A stretch of 56,702 nucleotides of DNA from a virus, in the IMG/VR virus record IMGVR_UViG_3300035670_000255, positions 1 to 56,702 of that record. The stretch is one strand, 5' to 3'. Within the stretch, counting starts at the first letter, position 1. The number at the start of each line of letters is the position of its first letter. Shown here in pieces: positions 56,148 to 56,702 of the stretch. The notes beneath the pieces were generated by a model, which did not search any database, was not told the origin of the DNA, and saw only the letters and a program-made list of their open reading frames with translations. The translations under genes and the position numbers were made by a program.

Positions 56148-56702
56148 CTACAAGCTAGTCAATGCCGCCAAATCATCGTTCTCAAGGCGGGTCGGGAATA
56201 GTAGGGCTTGGTTGACAAGTTTTGAATTTTCAAAACTTCCCCTAATAAGTGACAAAGTAGAAGTCGCTGGAACTACCACGCTGCTGTCGCTGCCAATTAA
56301 AGAACCATTTACATAAAATACGGCATCGTTTGAAGCGTATGCCACAGCTGCTTTATATCGCTGCCCAATAGTCAAACTGCCAAAAGTAGCGTCAAACTGC
56401 AATATACTTGATGAATAAATACGAGTGTAAAAAACATCATTAAATTGTCCCATTGCAATAGCTTCGCTCGCCCAAGTTCCAATTATTAAATTAAAAGTGT
56501 CAACTGAAGCGTTACCCCTTCCATTGTACACAAAGTCTACAAAAATAGTCCCTTGCGTCTGCCCGATAAGCGAGCTAATGCCCGTTTTAGAAGCAGCATC
56601 CGCCACACGGGTAGCGCTCGTTCCCAATGTGGGGATGTACGAGGTGGCGTAGGCTCCGAATTCTGCTTGGAATCCGTACAAATAGCAGCCCTTACCAGTT
56701 CC
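56148..56702 (-). CDS. Tail appendage protein, C-terminal part with LamG-like domain, cut by window edge
   Basis: 185 codons open to the right edge; the frame starts GTGKGCYLYGFQAEFGAY, so the true start is outside. This opening is the end of a carbohydrate-binding sandwich module (Y-L-x-G-x-Q-x-E-x-G-A-Y-x-T-S-Y-I-P-T in related fibres). From about residue 40 it becomes a concanavalin/LamG-like sandwich: GTIFVDFVYNG, FNLIIGTWASEAIAM, VAYASNDAVFYVNGSLIG and RLENDDLAALTSL. Likely the receptor-binding end of the same protein whose N-terminus is at 655-1. Confidence 0.75.
   Translation of the reverse strand, partial: GTGKGCYLYGFQAEFGAYATSYIPTLGTSATRVADAASKTGISSLIGQTQGTIFVDFVYNGRGNASVDTFNLIIGTWASEAIAMGQFNDVFYTRIYSSSILQFDATFGSLTIGQRYKAAVAYASNDAVFYVNGSLIGSDSSVVVPATSTLSLIRGSFENSKLVNQALLFPTRLENDDLAALTSL

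Noticed and set aside
1-56702. Exact circular closure of the window
   Set aside because: Joining base 56702 to base 1 puts a stop codon four codons after the edge in the tail frame, so the sequence is not simply a full circle cut once.
1-56702. Integrase, transposase, CRISPR array or toxin-antitoxin genes
   Set aside because: None was recognised; the only short repeats are in the control regions and do not have array form.
1-56702. Phage RNA polymerase or DNA polymerase
   Set aside because: No RNA polymerase metal-binding motif (DxDGD type) or family A/B DNA polymerase motif was seen, including in the giant protein.
1-56702. Frequent CTACG/CGTAG pentamers in both strands
   Set aside because: Looks high by eye but may follow from TAC codons before G-starting codons; not reported as a signal without counts.

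Overview
The window looks like a nearly complete genome of a tailed dsDNA phage that infects a Bacteroidetes host. The strongest host evidence is regulatory. Several promoters match the Bacteroidetes primary-sigma form (TTG, 20 bp, TAnnTTTG; exactly 20 bp at 11691, 21231 and 24860), and start codons lie in A/T-rich leaders without Shine-Dalgarno sequences. Terminase, portal and tail-nozzle proteins, a BT4734-type primase-helicase and many small genes also resemble Bacteroidetes phages, including distant crAss-like relatives. No integrase or lysogeny module was recognised, and no RNA polymerase. With no tape measure, sheath or tube genes but a nozzle-like protein and ejected internal proteins, a short-tailed (podovirus-like) virion is inferred.

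Layout. (1) 1-11.6 kb, leftward: tail appendage (cut by the window edge), GIY-YIG endonuclease, portal, large terminase, a tandem GroES-like co-chaperonin, a C1q-like fibre protein, very small basic genes, endonuclease VII, a second GIY-YIG gene and an M15 endolysin. One rightward winged-helix gene (8438-8890) interrupts this block. (2) 11.6-12.77 kb, no protein gene: a promoter followed by a foldable RNA, inverted and direct repeats, seven ATAG-N7-CTAT sites at near-integral helical spacing and a 74-bp palindrome beside the first early promoter. This is the main control region and perhaps the origin. (3) 12.77-31.4 kb, rightward early/middle genes: amidoligase, class II glutamine amidotransferase, second amidoligase; many small proteins; a membrane-anchored glucosaminidase; Erf annealase with a RecE/YqaJ-like exonuclease and a further PD-(D/E)XK nuclease; MazG; an SSB-like protein; tRNA-Arg(TCT); a DnaA domain IV-like protein; primase-helicase; RusA; and a sugar cassette (glycosyltransferase, DUF3431, UDP-galactopyranose mutase). 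(4) 31.4-56.7 kb, leftward late genes. In transcription order these are an HNH endonuclease, holin and membrane proteins, small basic proteins, scaffold, major capsid, head-tail proteins, nozzle, two internal virion proteins, a 3170-residue polyvalent internal protein, a single-gene spanin and a 45-residue basic protein.

How the parts fit. Early promoters carry both -33 and -7 elements, whereas leftward late genes have only the -7 element, often directly behind a terminator. The early genes copy and recombine DNA and may make two kinds of chemical modification: amide-linked products from the amidoligase cassette and galactofuranose-containing glycan from the glf cassette. The late genes build, package and release virions. 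Both window edges lie in the same kind of tail appendage gene, so the genome is probably circular or circularly permuted with a short piece missing at the join.

All functions come from reading sequence and family motifs; no database search was run.
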